This document shows positions 45,277-53,649 of a DNA stretch of 64,000 nt, piece by piece. The position numbers were made by a program, and so were the translations under genes. Source of the stretch: Sphingopyxis sp. TUF1 (GTDB taxonomy: Bacteria; Pseudomonadota; Alphaproteobacteria; Sphingomonadales; Sphingomonadaceae); the NCBI RefSeq assembly GCF_036687315.1, contig NZ_CP144683.1, positions 3,170,001 to 3,234,000 on the forward strand, given 5' to 3'. A model generated the notes under the pieces. It had not been told where the DNA came from. It saw only the letters and a list, made by a program, of their open reading frames with translations, and ran no database searches. The stretch's first letter is position 1, and the number at the start of each line of letters is the position of its first letter.

Positions 45277-46476
45277 ATGTCTGATGCCGCGCTGATCGAG
45301 CGCATTGCCGCGCGCGGCGATGGTGTGACGGGCGACGGCCGACACGTGGCGGGCGGGGTGCCGGGCGACCGTGTGCGCGATGACGGCATCATCATTCCCG
45401 GCCCGAACCGTGCCGATCCGCCGTGTCGCCATTTCGGCAAATGCGGTGGCTGCCAATTGCAGCATGTCGCCGAACCGGCACTCGCCGATTTCGTCCGCGA
45501 CCGCGTTGTCGGCGGGCTAGAGGGGCAGGCGGTGCCCTGTGGCGAAGTTCTGCCCGCGCTGCTCTCGCCGCCACAGAGCCGCCGCCGCGCGGCGCTGACC
45601 GCGCTTCGGACCGGCAAGCAGGTGGCAATCGGGTTCAATGCAGCGCAGAGCAACCAGATCGTCGACATGCGGATTTGCCCGCTGCTCGCCCCCGCGCTGT
45701 TTGCGCTCGTGGCGCCGGTGCGCGACTTGCTGGTGATGATCGCGCAGCCGCGACGACCGGTGAAGGTCAAGCTGCAACTGCTCGACCAGGGCGTCGAACT
45801 GATATTGGAGGGCGTGAAGGCCGAGGGGCTGGATGCCGCCATGGCGCTGCAGGATTTCGCGGGCGCCAACAATCTCGCGCGCTTCGCCATCGATCAGGGC
45901 GACGGGCTGGAGATTCTGTGGCAGCCCGATCCGCCGACGATGCGCTTTGGCGACATTGCGGTGGAAGTACCGCCCTTCGCCTTTCTGCAGCCGACGGCGG
46001 CGGGGCAGGCGGCACTCGTCGATTCCGTCGTCCGGGCCATCGGCGATGCGCCCGCGGTGGCCGATCTGTTCGCAGGGGTCGGCACCTTTGCGCTATCGGT
46101 GCAGGCAGGGCGCAAAGTCTATGCTGCCGAGGGCGCGCGCGACGCCATCGCGGCGCTGGCGGGCGCCGCCAACCGCGCCCGCGCGCTCGTTGCGACCGAG
46201 CATCGCGACCTGTTCCGCCGCCCACTGGTGCCCGCCGAGCTCAATCGTTTCGCCGCGATCATCCTCGACCCGCCGCGTGCAGGCGCCGAGGAGCAGGTGA
46301 AGCAGCTGGCAGCGTCAACGGCGCCCGTGATAGCCTATGTAAGCTGCAATCCAGCAAGCTTCGCGCGCGATGCAAAAATGCTCGTCGAGGGTGGTTACGC
46401 GCTCGATTGGGTACAGCCCGTCGGCCAGTTCCGTTGGTCGACCCATGTGGAACTGGCCGCGCGGTTCAGCCGCTGA
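45277..46476 (+). CDS. 23S rRNA (uracil-5-)-methyltransferase family protein (RlmD/RumA type)
   Basis: A 399-residue SAM-dependent RNA m5U methyltransferase. The [4Fe-4S] cluster is shown by C-R-H-F-G-K-C-G-G-C and a later R-I-C-P. The N-terminus is a reduced TRAM-like region. The SAM domain has D-L-F-A-G-V-G-T-F-A-L, and the catalytic nucleophile lies in V-S-C-N-P-A-S-F-A-R-D, with L-D-P-P-R-A-G before it. Whether it acts on U747, U1939 or another position cannot be told. It abuts the MAPEG gene end on the other strand. Confidence 0.9.
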   Translation: MSDAALIERIAARGDGVTGDGRHVAGGVPGDRVRDDGIIIPGPNRADPPCRHFGKCGGCQLQHVAEPALADFVRDRVVGGLEGQAVPCGEVLPALLSPPQSRRRAALTALRTGKQVAIGFNAAQSNQIVDMRICPLLAPALFALVAPVRDLLVMIAQPRRPVKVKLQLLDQGVELILEGVKAEGLDAAMALQDFAGANNLARFAIDQGDGLEILWQPDPPTMRFGDIAVEVPPFAFLQPTAAGQAALVDSVVRAIGDAPAVADLFAGVGTFALSVQAGRKVYAAEGARDAIAALAGAANRARALVATEHRDLFRRPLVPAELNRFAAIILDPPRAGAEEQVKQLAASTAPVIAYVSCNPASFARDAKMLVEGGYALDWVQPVGQFRWSTHVELAARFSR

Positions 46477-46911
46477 TCAGTTTAGCACAAAGGCCATGAA
46501 GGCGTGGATGCAGAGCGCGAGCAGCGCGATGCTCGCGAGCACGAATACCAGGAAGCGCCACATCACGCGGTTCACCGTTACCTGGATCAGGCTGTGGACG
46601 ATGCGCAGCGCAACATAAGCCCAGGCGATCTGCGCGTTCAGCCCGCCCCCCATGCCGCCGACCGCCAGCGCGATTGAGACCGCGTAGAATAGCGTCGGCT
46701 GCTCCATCAGATGATTATAGTTATGCGCCTTCCACTGCACCGGCGGCGGCAGGATATTTTCCAGATTCTGCCCCGTCCCGCCGACGAGATTGGCGGTATC
46801 GATCTTGGCGCGGCGCATGGCGGGCAGCCGCGTTGCATACATCCACACCCACATGACCATTGACCACAGCGCGAGCGCGGCGACCGGGCCCAAAATTGCG
46901 TTCGTATCCAT
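46477..46911 (-). CDS. MAPEG family membrane protein, copy 1
   Basis: A 144-residue four-helix membrane protein of the MAPEG superfamily (membrane-associated proteins in eicosanoid and glutathione metabolism). It has N-terminal helix A-A-L-A-L-W-S-M-V-M-W-V-W-M, the conserved W-K-A-H-N-Y-N-H-L-M-E-Q-P-T-L-F-Y-A-V and A-Y-V-A-L-R-I-V-H-S. AAGGGAA precedes the chosen ATG. It is the downstream member of a tandem pair with the next gene (10-base gap), sharing about the same layout and many residues. The substrate is unknown. Confidence 0.87.
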   Translation of the reverse strand: MDTNAILGPVAALALWSMVMWVWMYATRLPAMRRAKIDTANLVGGTGQNLENILPPPVQWKAHNYNHLMEQPTLFYAVSIALAVGGMGGGLNAQIAWAYVALRIVHSLIQVTVNRVMWRFLVFVLASIALLALCIHAFMAFVLN

Positions 46912-46921
46912 ATTATTCCCT

Positions 46922-47353
46922 TCAACCCAAAGTGGCGATGACGGCGAGAATCGACAGCGCGAAAAGGCAGAATGTCGCGAGCGAGAAAATGGCAAAGCGC
47001 ACCGGGATACGGTTGACCGTCGATTGCCACAGGCTGTGGACGATGCGCAGCACGACATAAGCCCAGGCGAGACCGCGCGTCAGGTCGGTGTCGCCACCCG
47101 ATAGATGCAGGAAGACGAGCACTGCGTAAAAGATCGTCGGCTGTTCGCACAAATGCGTGTAATTATGCGATTTCCAGTTGGTTTCAGGCGGCAGGACGTT
47201 TTCCAGATCGGCGCCGCGTCCACCCGGCGGTGCCGTTTTGATGTCGACGCCGGCCTTGGCCATCGCCGAGAAACGCGTCGCGGCGACCCAGCCAAGCATG
47301 ATGATCGTCCAGAGGGCCAGCACGGCCCCGGGTGCAAGCAGATTATCGGACAT
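46922..47353 (-). CDS. MAPEG family membrane protein, copy 2
   Basis: A 143-residue paralogue of the preceding protein. It shows N-W-K-S-H-N-Y-T-H-L-C-E-Q-P-T-I-F-Y-A-V and A-Y-V-V-L-R-I-V-H-S-L-W-Q-S-T-V-N-R, which match the first copy almost residue by residue, so the pair arose by tandem duplication. GGAGGGGG stands ahead of the ATG (M-S-D-N-L-L-A-P-G). It is the upstream gene of the pair and may form mixed trimers with it, as MAPEG proteins are trimeric; that is inference. Confidence 0.88.
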   Translation of the reverse strand: MSDNLLAPGAVLALWTIIMLGWVAATRFSAMAKAGVDIKTAPPGGRGADLENVLPPETNWKSHNYTHLCEQPTIFYAVLVFLHLSGGDTDLTRGLAWAYVVLRIVHSLWQSTVNRIPVRFAIFSLATFCLFALSILAVIATLG

Positions 47354-47465
47354 GGTTTCCCCCTCCATCTAGATTGTGCGGCGATGCTAAGCAGCGCGCT
47401 GCATTATGCAATTCAATCCTTCGTCCGCGGCAATTCGGGGCGGGTGGACGGGGCTTTGCCGCAGT

Positions 47466-48791
47466 TCAGGCGGTTGCAGTTGCGGGCCCACCGCCGTCCG
47501 CGCCGTTGGAATAAGCCGCCGAGATCTGACGATAGGATTTGGATCGGAACGCCGCGAGCGTCGCGACCACGCCGAGCAACCCCGCGATCGAAAAGACGAT
47601 CGCGATGCCGCGTTCGGGGCCGCGCCCATACCAGTCGCCGATCATTGCCGCCCCGGCGCCATCGGTCATCAGCGGCACGAAGACGAACTGGGTAAGCGGT
47701 GCGATCAGGAAGGCGGTGAGCGGCGATGCCGCCTGTTCGACAGACTGCGCAAAGCCGAACACGCGCCCCTGCCGATCGAAGGGCACGACCTTTTGCAGCG
47801 TCGTTTGTTCGGCGGCCTCCGCATAGGGGCCAAGGAACATCCAGAGAAAGCAGCCGGCAGCCAGCAGCAGGATCGACGATTGAATTGTGAAGAACACTGC
47901 GACCGTCCACGCCGCAAGATTCACCATCAGCAACGTACGAACCGGGTTGGCGCCCAGCCCCGTCCGCGCGATCACCATCCCGCTGAGGATGAAAGCGCAC
48001 GAAATAATGGCCCACAGCAGCCCCCATTCCTGGACCTTCATCAATGACAGGCCATAGGCGTCCATCAGCGCCATGAAAACGCCGCCGAGCAGGTTGTTGA
48101 ACGCGGAGAACAGGATCAGCGCGAACAGGCCGGGGATGGCAAGCACGACGCGAAGCGTCCCGGCGAGATCGATGCGCCGCGGGGCGTCCTGATCGCCAGC
48201 TTGGCGCGGTTCGTCGACGCCGACGAAAAACAGATCGATTGCGGCTGCCAGTGACAGGATGATTGCAAAACCGAGCGTCGCGACCATCCCGCCCCATGCG
48301 ACGAGAAACCCGCTGATCGCCGAGGTCGTGAGAAAGCCGATACCGCTGACCATGCCGACTAGCCCGTTTGCCTTGTCGCGCCGATCCTCCGGCACCAGCA
48401 GCGTCACGAGTGTGGGCAGCGCGATCATGCGGATGTTGCCGACGATCACTCCCAGCATCGTGAGCAGGATGAAGAGCCAGAAGGCGACGCTCGTGATCTT
48501 AGCAGCGCGAATATCCGGATCGAGCGCATAGCCACCGAGCACGACCGCATAGAGTGCAACCGACGCCAGGCTGGAAACCAGCATCATCGTCCGTTTGCCA
48601 TGATGATCGACGAGACTGCCGAACCAGATGCCGAGCATCGCCGTCAGGACCAGGTAGATGCCCGCGATCATCCCCGTTGCGAACACCGACTGGGTTTCGA
48701 GGAAGGTCCAGAAGGTCAGCGCAAACCACACCGTAAAATTGGTGATGTTCGCGACCAGGTTGTTGGCGAGGAGATGGTGGAAGGGGGACAT
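47466..48791 (-). CDS. Major facilitator superfamily permease
   Basis: A 441-residue MFS transporter with about twelve hydrophobic segments. The loop 2-3 motif G-S-L-V-D-H-H-G-K-R and the opening N-N-L-V-A-N-I-T-N-F-T-V-W-F-A-L-T-F-W are typical of the macrolide/drug-efflux branch (MefA/H+ antiporter type). Substrate unknown. No ribosome site is evident at the ATG. A 112-base gap with no feature separates it from the MAPEG pair, and a terminator lies between it and ornithine decarboxylase upstream. Confidence 0.87.
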   Translation of the reverse strand: MSPFHHLLANNLVANITNFTVWFALTFWTFLETQSVFATGMIAGIYLVLTAMLGIWFGSLVDHHGKRTMMLVSSLASVALYAVVLGGYALDPDIRAAKITSVAFWLFILLTMLGVIVGNIRMIALPTLVTLLVPEDRRDKANGLVGMVSGIGFLTTSAISGFLVAWGGMVATLGFAIILSLAAAIDLFFVGVDEPRQAGDQDAPRRIDLAGTLRVVLAIPGLFALILFSAFNNLLGGVFMALMDAYGLSLMKVQEWGLLWAIISCAFILSGMVIARTGLGANPVRTLLMVNLAAWTVAVFFTIQSSILLLAAGCFLWMFLGPYAEAAEQTTLQKVVPFDRQGRVFGFAQSVEQAASPLTAFLIAPLTQFVFVPLMTDGAGAAMIGDWYGRGPERGIAIVFSIAGLLGVVATLAAFRSKSYRQISAAYSNGADGGGPATATA

Positions 48792-48824
48792 AAGCGGCGC
48801 AATCTAGCGCCTTGAACTAAAAGC

Positions 48825-48859
48825 GAAAGGGCCGATCGCTTTGCGGCGCCGGCCCTTTC
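48825..48859 (-). terminator. Rho-independent terminator behind ornithine decarboxylase
   Basis: Ten-base arms GAAAGGGCCG and CGGCCCTTTC enclose a 15-base loop, 20 bases after the ornithine decarboxylase stop. On the minus strand the stem is followed by GCTTTTAG; on the plus strand by TTTTT. The former ends odc transcription before the MFS gene. The plus-strand T-run suggests that it can also stop opposing transcription. Confidence 0.75.
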
Positions 48860-48879
48860 TTTTTCCCGTTCGAATGCGA

Positions 48880-50073
48880 TCAAAACAGCTTGGTCACCGT
48901 TGCGCTGCGGCGCTCCTGTTCGACTTCGCCGGTATAGAGGCTGGTCATCGGTTCGTCGCTGACGACATGCGTCTCGTCGGCGCCGAAGCCGTTGAACTTC
49001 GTCCGCATCGCGCAGCCATAGGCGCCGAGCATCCCGATCTCGATGAAATCGCCGGCCTTGATGTCGGCGGGCAGAAAGAAGGGGCCCGCCATATGGTCGA
49101 GGTCGTCGCACGTCGGGCCATAGAAGCTGAACGGCAGCAGTTCAGCGCCGCTTTCCGCATCGCGTTGCAGCGAAACGGGGAAGCGCCAGCCGACATGCGC
49201 GGCGTCGAACAGGGCGCCGTAAGCACCGTCGTTGATATACAGCTCCTCGCCGCGGCGCTTTTCGACGCGGACGATCAGCGAGCTGTACTCGGCCGACAGC
49301 GCACGGCCGGGTTCGCACCAAAGCTCCGCCGAATAGCTGATCGGCAGGCTTTCGAAGCTGCGATGGATCGTGTCGAAATAGGCATCGAGCGGCGGCGGCT
49401 CCATACCCGGATAGGAAGACGGAAAGCCGCCCCCGACATCGATGATGTCGACCGTGACCGACGCTGCAACGATCGCCGCGCGGACGCGTTCCATTGCCTG
49501 CGCATAGGCGTGCGGGGTCATCGCCTGGCTGCCGACGTGGAAGCAGATGCCGAGCGCGTCTGCCGCCTGTCGCGTCGCCATCAGCAGTTCGGCGACATCC
49601 TCCGGCTCGGCGCCGAACTTGGCGGCGAGGCTGAGTTTCGAATGGTCCGACGAAACACGAAGGCGAACGAGCAGGTTCAGATCCTGCGCACCTTCGGTCG
49701 CGCGGACGATCTTTTCCAGCTCGTCGAGCGTGTCGAGCGAGAAGGTGCGCACGCCATGCTTCCAATAGGCTTCGGAAATCGCTTCCTCGGCCTTCACCGG
49801 ATGCATGAAGCACAGCGTGGCTTCGGGAAGCGTGCGCGCAACAAGCCGCACCTCGGCGATCGAGGCGACGTCGTAATGCGTCACACCCGAATCCCACAGC
49901 ACGCGCAGCAGGTCAGGCGACGGATTCGCCTTGACCGCATACATGGTGGTGCCGGGAAATCGCTCGATGAAGAAACGCGCTGCGCGCCGCGCGGCATGCG
50001 GGCGGACAAGCGTAACAGGTTCGACCGGCGAAAGTGCCTGAATCAGCCCGTGGGCGCTATGATGCTGGTGCAA
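48880..50073 (-). CDS. Ornithine decarboxylase (fold type III)
   Basis: A 397-residue PLP enzyme of the alanine-racemase fold, related to eukaryotic ornithine decarboxylase, which makes putrescine from ornithine. Lys for PLP is in M-Y-A-V-K-A-N-P-S-P; the phosphate loop is G-G-G-F-P-S; E-P-G-R-A-L, and the catalytic Cys in Y-G-P-T-C-D-D-L-D. Some alphaproteobacterial members also take lysine. The start codon is TTG (M-H-Q-H-H-S-A-H-G), with no in-frame ATG before it, and the leader shows long-range pairing over the start. With the synthase at 54874 and decarboxylase at 52108 it completes a spermidine pathway. Confidence 0.92.
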   Translation of the reverse strand: MHQHHSAHGLIQALSPVEPVTLVRPHAARRAARFFIERFPGTTMYAVKANPSPDLLRVLWDSGVTHYDVASIAEVRLVARTLPEATLCFMHPVKAEEAISEAYWKHGVRTFSLDTLDELEKIVRATEGAQDLNLLVRLRVSSDHSKLSLAAKFGAEPEDVAELLMATRQAADALGICFHVGSQAMTPHAYAQAMERVRAAIVAASVTVDIIDVGGGFPSSYPGMEPPPLDAYFDTIHRSFESLPISYSAELWCEPGRALSAEYSSLIVRVEKRRGEELYINDGAYGALFDAAHVGWRFPVSLQRDAESGAELLPFSFYGPTCDDLDHMAGPFFLPADIKAGDFIEIGMLGAYGCAMRTKFNGFGADETHVVSDEPMTSLYTGEVEQERRSATVTKLF

Positions 50074-50180
50074 CTCAAGGGACCCCCAAAAATAACGTTA
50101 AACATCCAAGGCTGCCTTGCGGTTATTGGAAGTCCCCCTGGGGCAGCGGAGGGCGATATATTGAGGGGGGTCCCCCCTGT
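50074..50180 (-). promoter_or_regulatory. Structured leader of ornithine decarboxylase (candidate speF-type RNA)
   Basis: On the minus strand the leader begins with a G6-A-C6 palindrome (50165-50177) and ends with GGGGGTCCC (50079-50087), immediately before CTTGAG and the TTG start. The early GGGACCCCC (50166-50174) is fully complementary to that GGGGGTCCC, so the translation start could be masked; a middle CCAGGGGGACTTCC offers a competing partner. Alphaproteobacterial ornithine decarboxylase genes are known to carry the speF leader motif. Whether this is that motif needs a covariance search. Confidence 0.5.
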
Positions 50181-50315
50181 AAAGACCCTTTGGCGCAATT
50201 TTGTAACCATGGGTCAACCGTCGGAGACGAAGTGGGGCAACCGTGCGTCGGTGCGAGACAGACGTCGGCGGCGGCGTTAGAAGATATCGCCAAAGATCCT
50301 GAAAGGACGCGCCCC

Positions 50316-51968
50316 ATGGTCTCCCGCGCCGACGTCAATCACACTTTCTCCGATACCGAGCTCGACGAGCTTTGCGCGTTCGGCACCATCGAGTCGCACA
50401 CGGCGGGCGATCTGCTGGTTGCCGAGGGGACGATGGCGCCCGACTGCATTGTCACGCTGTCGGGCCACACCGACATCTTTGCATCGACCGACGATGGGCC
50501 AAAGCGCGTCGGCTGGATGGAGCGCGGGCAGTTTGCGGGCGATTTGTCGGTGCTGACCGGCCAGCGTCACCTGTCGCGCCTCGAAATGGGTGCCGATGGC
50601 GAGATATTGCGGATCGCTCACGCCGATTTTCAGCGGCTGATCGCGGGCAATTCGCATTATTCGGACATTTTCGTGCGCGTGCTGTCGGCGCGGCGTGAAT
50701 TCGGTAACCAGCGCGGCTTTGCGGCAACGATCGTGATCGGCGCGGCGCTGGACCGCAGCGTCTATGCGCTGCGCGACCTGCTCGCGAAGCATGGCGTCGC
50801 GCATCGCTGGTTCGATCCGGCGGACGGACCCGTTTCTGCGCATCTGCTCGCCGAGCGGGGCATCACCGAAGATCAGCTTCCCGTCGTGATTCTCGGCGCG
50901 TCGGATATGCTTGTCCAGCCGACCCCCGAACAGCTGGCCGCGGCGCTGGGGCTCGACCTGCTCCCCGACGGCGCGACCGCCGATGTCCTCGTTGTCGGCA
51001 GCGGTCCCGGCGGGCTCGCCGCGGCGGTTTATGCCGCATCCGAAGGTCTCACGGTCATCGCGCTCGACGCCCATGCGCCCGGCGGACAGGCCGGCACATC
51101 GTCGAAGATCGAGAATTATCTGGGCTTTCCGACCGGTATTTCAGGCAACGAACTCGCCCGCCGAGCGACGGTGCAGGCACAGAAATTCGGCGCACGGATC
51201 GCCGCCCCGGTACGCGCGGCATCGATCGCGCGCGACGGAGAGGCTTATTGCCTCCACCTTGCCGACGGCCGCAGACTGCGCAGTCGCGCGGTCGTCGTCG
51301 CGTCGGGCGCGCAATATCAGCGGCTGCCGATCGAGGGGATCGAGGCCTATGAAGGGCGCGGCATCTATTATGGCGCGACGCCGATGGAGGCGCAGCTGTG
51401 CGGCAATGCCGAGGTCACTATCGTCGGATCGGGCAATTCGGCGGGGCAGGGGGCGATCTATCTCGCGAGCACAGCGAAGAAGGTTCATGTCATTTTCCGC
51501 CGCAAGAACCTGCGCGAAACCATGTCCGAATATCTGGTCAAGCGGCTGGAAGAGCATCCGAATATCGAGATCATCCCGTCGACCGACGTTGTCGCGTTGC
51601 ACGGCGAGGACCGGCTTGCCGGGCTGACCTATCGCTGCCGCGAAACCGGCGAGGAAGGGCATTGCGATTGCGGCTTCCTGTTTCTCTTCCTCGGTGCAAA
51701 TCCGAACACTGGCTGGCTACCCACGGAAATGGTGTGCGACGAGCGCGGCTTTGTTAAAACCGGCGCCGAGATCGCGCCGATGGAGCTGGTGAAGGCCGGC
51801 TGGTCGCTTGACCGGATGCCGAGCCGCTATGAAACAAGCTGGCCGCGCATCTATGCGATCGGCGACGTGCGCAAGGGATCGGTGAAACGCGTGGCTTCAT
51901 CGGTGGGCGAAGGATCGGTGGTGGTGAGCGACATCCATCAGGCGCTGGCGGAGATCAGGTCGCAATAA
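50316..51968 (+). CDS. Cyclic-nucleotide-binding domain fused to a thioredoxin-reductase-like flavoprotein
   Basis: A 550-residue fusion. Residues 1 to about 130 form a cNMP-binding domain (L-L-V-A-E-G-T-M-A, G-W-M-E-R-G-Q-F-A-G-D-L-S-V-L-T-G). Residues about 130-220 look like a Grx/Trx-like insert (W-F-D-P-A-D). The rest is a TrxR-like FAD/NAD domain (V-V-G-S-G-P-G-G-L-A-A, I-V-G-S-G-N-S-A-G-Q-G-A, Y-A-I-G-D-V-R). The C-x-x-C of true thioredoxin reductase is missing; the site reads Y-Y-G-A-T-P-M-E-A-Q-L-C. GAAAGGA lies eight bases before the ATG. It is divergent from ornithine decarboxylase. The role is probably redox or signalling; the electron acceptor is unknown. Confidence 0.87.
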   Translation: MVSRADVNHTFSDTELDELCAFGTIESHTAGDLLVAEGTMAPDCIVTLSGHTDIFASTDDGPKRVGWMERGQFAGDLSVLTGQRHLSRLEMGADGEILRIAHADFQRLIAGNSHYSDIFVRVLSARREFGNQRGFAATIVIGAALDRSVYALRDLLAKHGVAHRWFDPADGPVSAHLLAERGITEDQLPVVILGASDMLVQPTPEQLAAALGLDLLPDGATADVLVVGSGPGGLAAAVYAASEGLTVIALDAHAPGGQAGTSSKIENYLGFPTGISGNELARRATVQAQKFGARIAAPVRAASIARDGEAYCLHLADGRRLRSRAVVVASGAQYQRLPIEGIEAYEGRGIYYGATPMEAQLCGNAEVTIVGSGNSAGQGAIYLASTAKKVHVIFRRKNLRETMSEYLVKRLEEHPNIEIIPSTDVVALHGEDRLAGLTYRCRETGEEGHCDCGFLFLFLGANPNTGWLPTEMVCDERGFVKTGAEIAPMELVKAGWSLDRMPSRYETSWPRIYAIGDVRKGSVKRVASSVGEGSVVVSDIHQALAEIRSQ

Positions 51969-52103
51969 TCCTCCCTGTCGCGTAGCGATGGGGAGGTGGC
52001 AGCCCGCAGGGCTGACGGATGGGCCATAGCGTCAGCGTTGCGACCCCTCTACCACTTGTTGTGCGAGCCGTCCCCCCCCCCATGGCTTCGCCACAGGGAA
52101 GAT
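51968..52103. repeat. Family A long palindromic repeat, copy 3
   Basis: Starts ATCCTCCCTGTCGCGTAGCG at the stop codon of the flavoprotein gene and ends CCACAGGGAAGATC. The inner GATGGGGAGGTGGCAGC motif is shared with the inverse arms of copies 1 and 2. The right side is more decayed (CCCCCCCCCCATGG). It lies between two converging genes, as does copy 1. Confidence 0.82.
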
Positions 52104-52107
52104 CGGC

Positions 52108-53280
52108 TCAACTTAACCGCGTCTTGAAATCCGCATACCCAAACTCGCGGATCAGCTTCAGATCGTCACTTTCGCTGTCCCACAGCCAGATCGACGGTAG
52201 CGGCACGCCATTGAACGTGTTGGTCTTCACCATCGAATAATGCGCCTGATCGAGGAAGGCGAAGCGCTGGCCGACGCGCGCGCCACCGGGCAGGCGATAG
52301 TCGCCGATGACGTCGCCCGCGAGGCATGACGGGCCGCCGAGCCGGGTCATCGCGCCGTCGCTGCCTTCGCCGAGCATCGCGGGGCGGTAAGGCGCCTCGA
52401 TCACGTCGGGCATGTGGCAGGTCGCGGAGATGTCGGTAATGCCGATGTTCATGCCGTTGCTGAACAGGTCGAGCACTTCGCCAACAAGGATGCCTGCGTC
52501 GAGCGCGATCGCTTCGCCGGGTTCGATCATCACGTCGCAATCGGTCGCGGCGCGCACTTGTTTCAGAAAGGCGATCAGGTCGTCGACCTGATAATCGGCG
52601 CGCGTCACATGATGGCCGCCGCCGAAATTGATCCATTTGAGCTGCCCGAAAAACGGCCGAAGCATCGGATGGACGGCTTCCCACGTGCGCGCGAGCGGCG
52701 GAAGATCCTGTTCGCACAGGCTATGCATATGGATGCCGTCGACGCCCTCCATATGTTCGGGGAGCAATTGCGTGATCGGAAAGCCCAGGCGGCTGCACGG
52801 CGCAGCGGGGTCGTATTTCGCGACCTCACCCTCGCTATGCATCGGGTTGATGCGCAGGCCGACGTCGAAGCTTTCGCCCTTTGCGCGGAGATCATCAAGT
52901 AGCGGACGGAAGCGCGCGATCTGACCGGGCGAGTTGAAGATCAGGTGATCGGATAGCGCCGCGATTTCGGGCAGGTCGGCTTCCTTGTAGCCCGCGCAAT
53001 AGGTCGCGACTTCGCCCCCATATTCGGCGCGGCCGAGCTTGGCCTCGTAAAGCCCCGACGCGCAGACGCCGTCGAGATATTCGGCCACCGTGGGGCCGAG
53101 CGACCACATCGAAAAGGCCTTGAGCGCCGCAAGCACCCGCGCCCCCGACGCGTCACCGATGTGGCGCAGCAGCGCCAGATTGGCGCGAACCTTCGCCGCA
53201 TCGACGACGAAGGCGGGCGAGGGGACGCGGCTCAGGTCGAAGCGGGCAAAGGCTCCGGGGTCGCCGGCACGGGTTTCCAT
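52108..53280 (-). CDS. nspC: Carboxynorspermidine/carboxyspermidine decarboxylase
   Basis: NspC-type PLP enzyme, 390 residues, that decarboxylates carboxyspermidine (or carboxynorspermidine) to spermidine (or norspermidine). It is of the same alanine-racemase fold as ornithine decarboxylase but with family marks: P-S-P-A-F-V-V-D, A-L-K-A-F-S-M-W-S (PLP Lys), G-V-C-A-S-G-L-Y-E-A-K-L-G, H-M-H-S-L-C-E-Q, N-F-G-G-G-H-H-V, and G-P-S-C-L-A-G-D-V. No ribosome site is obvious. DUF486 and hydrolase genes separate it from its synthase, all on the minus strand. Confidence 0.93.
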   Translation of the reverse strand: METRAGDPGAFARFDLSRVPSPAFVVDAAKVRANLALLRHIGDASGARVLAALKAFSMWSLGPTVAEYLDGVCASGLYEAKLGRAEYGGEVATYCAGYKEADLPEIAALSDHLIFNSPGQIARFRPLLDDLRAKGESFDVGLRINPMHSEGEVAKYDPAAPCSRLGFPITQLLPEHMEGVDGIHMHSLCEQDLPPLARTWEAVHPMLRPFFGQLKWINFGGGHHVTRADYQVDDLIAFLKQVRAATDCDVMIEPGEAIALDAGILVGEVLDLFSNGMNIGITDISATCHMPDVIEAPYRPAMLGEGSDGAMTRLGGPSCLAGDVIGDYRLPGGARVGQRFAFLDQAHYSMVKTNTFNGVPLPSIWLWDSESDDLKLIREFGYADFKTRLS

Positions 53281-53298
53281 GTCGCAATTGGCTTTCTG

Positions 53299-53649
53299 TC
53301 AGGCCGCAATCGGGCCTTTGAAAATGAAAAACGCCCCCGCCGCAATCAGTCCGAAGCCGACGAGATGGTTCACGGTCAGCCTCTCACCGAGCCAGAAGAC
53401 CGCGAACCCGGCGAATATGACCAGCGTGATGACTTCCTGCAAGGTCTTGAGTTCGGCGGCGCTGTAGACGCCATAGCCGATGCGGTTCGCCGGAACCGCA
53501 AGGCAATATTCGAAAAAGGCGATACCCCACGCGATCAGCACTGCGAGCCACAGCGGCCGCGACATGTCGCCGAGATGCCCGTACCAGGCGAACGTCATGA
53601 AGATGTTCGAGAGGATGAGAAGTCCGATCGGCGCGAGATAGGCGGTCAT
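53299..53649 (-). CDS. DUF486 / DMT-type small membrane protein
   Basis: A 116-residue protein with four hydrophobic helices, of the DUF486 family related to small multidrug-resistance/DMT proteins. Marks are F-M-T-F-A-W-Y-G-H-L, W-G-I-A-F-F-E-Y-C-L-A-V-P-A-N-R-I-G and L-K-T-L-Q-E-V-I-T-L. Its ATG overlaps the stop of the hydrolase upstream (ATGA), and nspC follows after 18 bases, so a transport role for polyamines or their precursors is possible but unproven. Confidence 0.87.
   Translation of the reverse strand: MTAYLAPIGLLILSNIFMTFAWYGHLGDMSRPLWLAVLIAWGIAFFEYCLAVPANRIGYGVYSAAELKTLQEVITLVIFAGFAVFWLGERLTVNHLVGFGLIAAGAFFIFKGPIAA

Noticed and set aside
48841..50280. A 479-codon frame opposite ornithine decarboxylase
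   Set aside because: Antisense shadow that begins in the terminator and ends in the divergent gap.
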